Positions 41,222 to 44,809 of a stretch of DNA of 44,809 nt are shown here, piece after piece. Numbering within the stretch: position 1 is the first letter of the stretch; each line of letters begins with the position of its first letter. Below the pieces are notes generated by a model, which was given only the letters and a program-made list of their open reading frames with translations, ran no database searches and was not told the origin of the DNA. The position numbers were made by a program, and so were the translations under genes. The DNA is from Verrucomicrobium sp. BvORR034 (GTDB taxonomy: Bacteria; Verrucomicrobiota; Verrucomicrobiia; Verrucomicrobiales; Verrucomicrobiaceae). The stretch is from positions 1 to 44,809 of the forward strand of contig NZ_BATQ01000078.1 in NCBI RefSeq assembly GCF_000739635.1, read 5' to 3'.

Positions 41222-44194
41222 ATGGCAAAAAAAGCAACCAAAGGCGGCGCGGAGAAAACAAAATACGTTTACTTCTTCGGAGCAGGTAAAGCAGACGGCA
41301 ACGGCTCTATGAAGGCGCTGCTGGGCGGTAAAGGGGCCAACCTCGCGGAAATGAGCCGCATCGGTCTTCCTGTACCTCCCGGGTACACGATCTCGACGGA
41401 GGTCTGCACCTACTACTACGACAACAAGAAGACCTATCCTGCCACTCTGCAGAAGCAGATGGAAGCCGGCGTGGCCGGGATGGAAAAGATCATGGGCTAC
41501 AAGTTCGGCGACACCAAGAAGATGCCGCTGCTCCTTGCAGTGCGCTCCGGTGCCCGCGACTCGATGCCTGGCATGATGGACACGATCCTCAACCTTGGTC
41601 TCAACGACCAGACGGTTCAGGCTTTGGTCAGCGCCACGAACAACGAACGTTTTGCCTGGGATTGCTACCGCCGTTTCATCCAGATGTACGGTGACGTGGT
41701 GATGGGGGTGCAGAAGCGCCCTGATGAAGACGAAGATCCTTTCGAAGCCGTCATCCACAAGCTCAAGCACGACAACCACGAAGACGACGTGGACGACGCC
41801 CACCTGACCGTGGACGACTACAAAGAACTCGTCGCTCTCTTCAAGAAGCTCGTCAAAGACCGCACGGGCAAGGACTTCCCGACCAATCCCTGGGACCAGC
41901 TTAACGGCGCCGTGGGCGCAGTGTTCGGCTCCTGGAACAACGACCGCGCGATCGTGTATCGCCGCAAGTACAACATCCCGCACGAGTGGGGCACCGCTGT
42001 CAACGTGCAGGCCATGGTGTTCGGCAACACGGGTGACAACTCCGGCTCCGGCGTTGCATTCACGCGTGACCCCGCCACCGGCGAGAAGGTGTTCTACGGT
42101 GAGTTCCTCATCAACGCCCAGGGTGAAGACGTCGTCGCCGGCGTGCGTACCCCGAGCCCCGTGGCTGAGCTTCAGGCCGTGATGCCGAAGCCCTACAAAG
42201 AGCTCGACCGCATCCGCCACGTCCTCGAAGCCCACTTCAAAGACGTGCAGGACTTCGAGTTCACGATCCAAGAGGGCAAGGTGTTCATGCTCCAGACCCG
42301 TAACGGCAAGCGCACTGGCGTCGCCGCCGTCCGCTTTGCAGTGGAAATGGAGAAGGAAAAGCTCATCGACTGGAAGACCGCCATCAAGCGCGTCCCCGCC
42401 GACCAGCTTGAGCAGGTGCTTGCTCCGATCTTTGAATCCAAGGCTGTGAAAGCCGCCAAGGTCATCGCCTCCGGCCTCAACGCCGGTCCTGGCGCCGCCT
42501 CCGGCAAGATCTACTTCAACTCTGACCGTGCAGCAGCCGCTGGCGACAAGGGTGAGCGCGTTCTCCTCGTTCGTAACGAGACCTCCCCGGAAGACATCCG
42601 CGGCATGCTGGCCTCCGAAGGCATCCTCACCCTCAAGGGTGGTGTGTCCTCCCACGCTGCACTCGTCGCCCGTCAGATGGGCAAGGTGTGCGTGTGCGGT
42701 GCGTCTGACAAGACCCCCGGCATGAGCATCGACTATGAAGCACGTACCTTCACCGTGGGTGGCAAAACCTACAAAGAAGGCGACTCGCTCTCCATCGACG
42801 GTTCCAACGGCTTCGTGTACGAAGGCAACCTTCCGACCGCTCCTTCCGAGATCACTCAGGCTCTCGTGGACGGCAACAAGGACGCCCTTGCAGGCCGCAA
42901 CTACCAGAACTTCAGCAAGCTGATGAACTGGTGCTCCAAGGTGTCCCGCCTGACCGTGCGCACCAACGCAGACAGCCCTGACCAGGTGGCCAACGCCCTT
43001 GCGTTCGGCGCTGTGGGCATCGGCCTCTGCCGTACGGAGCACATGTTCTTCGAAGGGGACCGCATCTACGCCGTTCGCGAGATGATCATGGCCACCGACG
43101 AAGCCGGCCGCAAGAAGGCTCTTGCCAAGCTGCTTCCGTATCAGCGTGAAGACTTCACCGGCATCTTCAAGGCCCTCAAGGGTCTGCCGGCGACGATCCG
43201 TCTTCTTGACCCGCCGCTCCACGAATTCCTTCCTAAGGAAGACCAGGAGAACGAGATGAAGGACACGATGAAGAAGACCGGCATGAGCCGTGAGTTCATC
43301 GTTCAGCGTATTCATCAGCTTCACGAGTTCAACCCGATGCTGGGTCACCGCGGCTGCCGTCTCGGCATCGCGTATCCCGAGATCACCGAAATGCAGGCCC
43401 GCGCCATCTTTGAGGCCGCTGCCGACGTGATCAAGGCTGGCGTCAAGGTGAAGCCGGAAGTGATGATCCCGCTCGTGGGCTTCAAAAAGGAACTCGACTT
43501 GCAGGTTGAAATCGTGCACCGTGTGGCGAAGGAAGTGATTTCCGAGCGCAAGGTGAAGATTGACTACCAGGTCGGCACCATGATCGAAGTTCCCCGTGGT
43601 GCTATCACGGCGGACGAGATCGCTGAAACGGCTGAGTTCTTCAGCTTCGGCACGAACGACCTCACCCAGACCGCTCTCGGCATCAGCCGTGACGACATGG
43701 GTGCGTTCCTTACGCCTTATCAAGAGAACGAAGTCTTCAAGAAGAACCCGTTTGCCACCCTTGACCAGGTGGGTGTGGGCGCTCTCATGAAGATCGCTGT
43801 GGAGAAGGGCAACGCGACGCGCCCCGGCATCAAGCTCGGCATCTGTGGCGAGCATGGTGGCGATCCAGACAGCGTGAAGTTCTGTCACCGCATTGGTTTG
43901 AATTACGTGAGTTGCAGCCCGTTCCGCGTGGCCATCGCCCGCCTTGCTGCAGCCCAGGCAGCCTTGGAGGAAGAAGCGCAGCAGGATGGCTCCAAAGTTG
44001 CTCCGAAAAAAGCTGTCCGTGGTAAAGCAAGTGCCAAGCCCGCCGTGACGGCGCGCGCAGGCAAGGTTGCCGCGGCCAAGACAAAAACAGCAACCAGCAA
44101 CCCAGTAACGAGGAACAAACCTATGGCCAAGAAAGCTGCCAAGAAAGCCGCCAAGAAGGCTGCACCTGCGAAGAAAGCTGCCAAGAAGAAGTAA
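41222..44194 (+). CDS. ppdK: Pyruvate, phosphate dikinase with lysine/alanine-rich C-terminal tail
   Basis: 990 residues from ATG 41222; an in-frame start at 41153 lies too close to the promoter and adds no family sequence. The N-terminal ATP-grasp domain ([50 protein letters not shown]) precedes the phosphohistidine domain ([21 protein letters not shown], His478) and the PEP/pyruvate TIM barrel ([37 protein letters not shown] with Cys875). The enzyme interconverts pyruvate, ATP and phosphate with PEP, AMP and pyrophosphate. The normal protein ends near residue 913 ([14 protein letters not shown]). A further 75 or so residues rich in Lys and Ala resemble histone H1-like tails. Codons are strongly C-ending, unlike the neighbours, which suggests high expression. 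Confidence 0.97.
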   Translation: MAKKATKGGAEKTKYVYFFGAGKADGNGSMKALLGGKGANLAEMSRIGLPVPPGYTISTEVCTYYYDNKKTYPATLQKQMEAGVAGMEKIMGYKFGDTKKMPLLLAVRSGARDSMPGMMDTILNLGLNDQTVQALVSATNNERFAWDCYRRFIQMYGDVVMGVQKRPDEDEDPFEAVIHKLKHDNHEDDVDDAHLTVDDYKELVALFKKLVKDRTGKDFPTNPWDQLNGAVGAVFGSWNNDRAIVYRRKYNIPHEWGTAVNVQAMVFGNTGDNSGSGVAFTRDPATGEKVFYGEFLINAQGEDVVAGVRTPSPVAELQAVMPKPYKELDRIRHVLEAHFKDVQDFEFTIQEGKVFMLQTRNGKRTGVAAVRFAVEMEKEKLIDWKTAIKRVPADQLEQVLAPIFESKAVKAAKVIASGLNAGPGAASGKIYFNSDRAAAAGDKGERVLLVRNETSPEDIRGMLASEGILTLKGGVSSHAALVARQMGKVCVCGASDKTPGMSIDYEARTFTVGGKTYKEGDSLSIDGSNGFVYEGNLPTAPSEITQALVDGNKDALAGRNYQNFSKLMNWCSKVSRLTVRTNADSPDQVANALAFGAVGIGLCRTEHMFFEGDRIYAVREMIMATDEAGRKKALAKLLPYQREDFTGIFKALKGLPATIRLLDPPLHEFLPKEDQENEMKDTMKKTGMSREFIVQRIHQLHEFNPMLGHRGCRLGIAYPEITEMQARAIFEAAADVIKAGVKVKPEVMIPLVGFKKELDLQVEIVHRVAKEVISERKVKIDYQVGTMIEVPRGAITADEIAETAEFFSFGTNDLTQTALGISRDDMGAFLTPYQENEVFKKNPFATLDQVGVGALMKIAVEKGNATRPGIKLGICGEHGGDPDSVKFCHRIGLNYVSCSPFRVAIARLAAAQAALEEEAQQDGSKVAPKKAVRGKASAKPAVTARAGKVAAAKTKTATSNPVTRNKPMAKKAAKKAAKKAAPAKKAAKKK

Positions 44195-44252
44195 CGACGC
44201 AGGTGTCTGAAGCCTGAAGGCCGCAGACAACGAAAATAGTCGTTAGTTACAG

Positions 44253-44290
44253 AGTCCTGTGAAGATTGCCTTCACAGGACTTTGTTTTTT
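44253..44290 (+). terminator. Intrinsic terminator of ppdK
   Basis: A perfect 12-bp stem AGTCCTGTGAAG (44253-44264) with CTTCACAGGACT (44270-44281) and a five-base loop is followed by TTTGTTTTTTT. It lies 58 bases after the stop codon. Confidence 0.95.
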
Positions 44291-44306
44291 TGGGGTGATG
44301 GACGGG

Positions 44307-44338
44307 GAGTGGTGGAGTGGTGGAGTGGTGGAGTGGTG
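44307..44338. repeat. Octamer tandem repeat
   Basis: Four exact copies of GAGTGGTG lie just beyond the ppdK terminator. The unit is 8 bp and differs from the heptamers elsewhere. Confidence 0.85.
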
Positions 44339-44345
44339 GTTGTCG

Positions 44346-44459
44346 TGGGCAGGCTTGATGAGGCCGGGCCCTTCAGCCCTCAATGATTGCTTGGTCATGC
44401 GATCCTGGGGTGTTGCCCCTGGCTGGTATGATGACGGACCTTTGGTCCTCCTGAGGCGG
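44346..44459. repeat. Dispersed multi-hairpin repeat, distant copy
   Basis: It aligns with 21317-21428: GGGCAGGCTTGATGAGGCC, CTTCAGCCCTCAA, a CCTGGGGT/GCCCCTGG stem with loop GTT, CTGGTATGATG, and GGACC/GGTCC. The two copies lie 23 kb apart. Stem sequences differ but pairing is largely kept. Confidence 0.8.
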
Positions 44460-44599
44460 CGGAGGTTCAGGATTCCATCCGTGAGGCGTGATTGGAGTCG
44501 TGCCGGGGGGAGCTGAATGAAGATGCGTCAGCATGTGGAAGGGGGTAGAGGATAGAGGGCGGCGTGCGAAAGGTTATGCGTCGGGACGTGGGCCGCCTT

Positions 44600-44700
44600 A
44601 TGTCCCGGAGGGACGTCGGAGAGTAGCCGGTGGTGAAGGGAGTTTAACGACCGGAACCACCGGATTGCAGGTTCAAGGTATTGCGTCCCGGAGGCAACGC
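44600..44700. repeat. Hairpin cluster at the end of the window
   Basis: GTCCC/GGGAC (44602-44614, loop GGA), CCGGTGGT/ACCACCGG (44627-44663) and TTGC/GCAA (44681-44698) lie in series. No gene is supported in 44195-44809, and a few short open frames are shadows of the repeats. Confidence 0.55.
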
Positions 44701-44809
44701 TGGAGGGGCTGGGTGGTGGGTGTGACGGCTTGGGTGGGTTGGTCGACGTCGATTCCGCGAACTGTGTCCGGCGGCTCAAGTGATTCGGCTCCGCTCAGAT
44801 GATCTGGTT

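Noticed and set aside
41216-44230. 1004-codon open frame antisense to ppdK
   Set aside because: It mirrors the codon bias of ppdK on the other strand and has no domain of its own.

Overview
The window looks like a piece of chromosome from a verrucomicrobium (Verrucomicrobiota, probably Verrucomicrobiales, near Verrucomicrobium or Prosthecobacter). This is inferred from content, not from a database match. The signs are a planctomycete-type cytochrome c (PSCyt) fused to an SHD1 domain, an ECF sigma factor of the Rhodopirellula/Verrucomicrobium type beside a FecR-LamG membrane protein, a G-type pseudopilin, secreted sugar-acting proteins, a quinoprotein with an internal cytochrome c, few clear Shine-Dalgarno sites, high GC, and many intergenic hairpin repeats. 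No phage, integrase, IS transposase, rRNA or CRISPR array is visible.

Layout. 1-4750: a VC0807-like membrane protein (-), a PSCyt-SHD1 protein, then a tight three-gene run (SIS phosphosugar-binding protein, MetE-C-like methyltransferase, UlaG-like metallo-beta-lactamase). 4880-10005 (-): a PadR regulator heads a five-gene export operon (membrane-fusion protein, ATPase, two FtsX/MacB permeases), with a palindrome at the PadR start codon. 10345-13774 (+): a LytS/LytTR two-component pair, then xseA. 13827-17249: DUF1152 gene (-), TetR regulator and membrane-anchored PQQ-repeat propeller (+), with similar candidate operators on both sides of tetR. 17250-17900: a dense hairpin-repeat region. 17902-20879 (-): an SGNH hydrolase and a PQQ/cytochrome c dehydrogenase. 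20880-21650: more repeats. 21650-25143 (-): a SNF2 helicase gene broken by one -1 frameshift. 25378-26439 (+): a self-inhibited Fic protein. 26467-28677 (-): FecR-LamG and ECF sigma genes. 28878-31707 (+): a CocE/NonD hydrolase and two small unknown genes. 32176-39149 (-): a sialidase/GH43-like propeller, a GNAT protein, two exported or anchored unknown proteins, and a 946-residue alginate-lyase-like lectin protein. 39716-40583 (-): tRNA-Pro(CGG) and a pseudopilin with a strong terminator. 41222-44194 (+): ppdK (pyruvate, phosphate dikinase), with codon use that suggests high expression and a histone-H1-like basic tail. The window ends in repeats.

The most unusual material is not protein coding. 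(i) 7-bp tandem repeats start directly after the stop codons of four unrelated genes. (ii) A REP/BIME-like hairpin family occurs as inverted pairs with compensatory base changes. (iii) Several other hairpin families fill most long gaps. (iv) The ppdK promoter lies inside a 13-14 bp inverted repeat, and the end of ppdK looks like a fusion with a small lysine/alanine-rich gene. The best candidate for an undescribed enzymatic system is the SIS/MetE-like/UlaG-like cassette, but its substrate cannot be read from the sequence.
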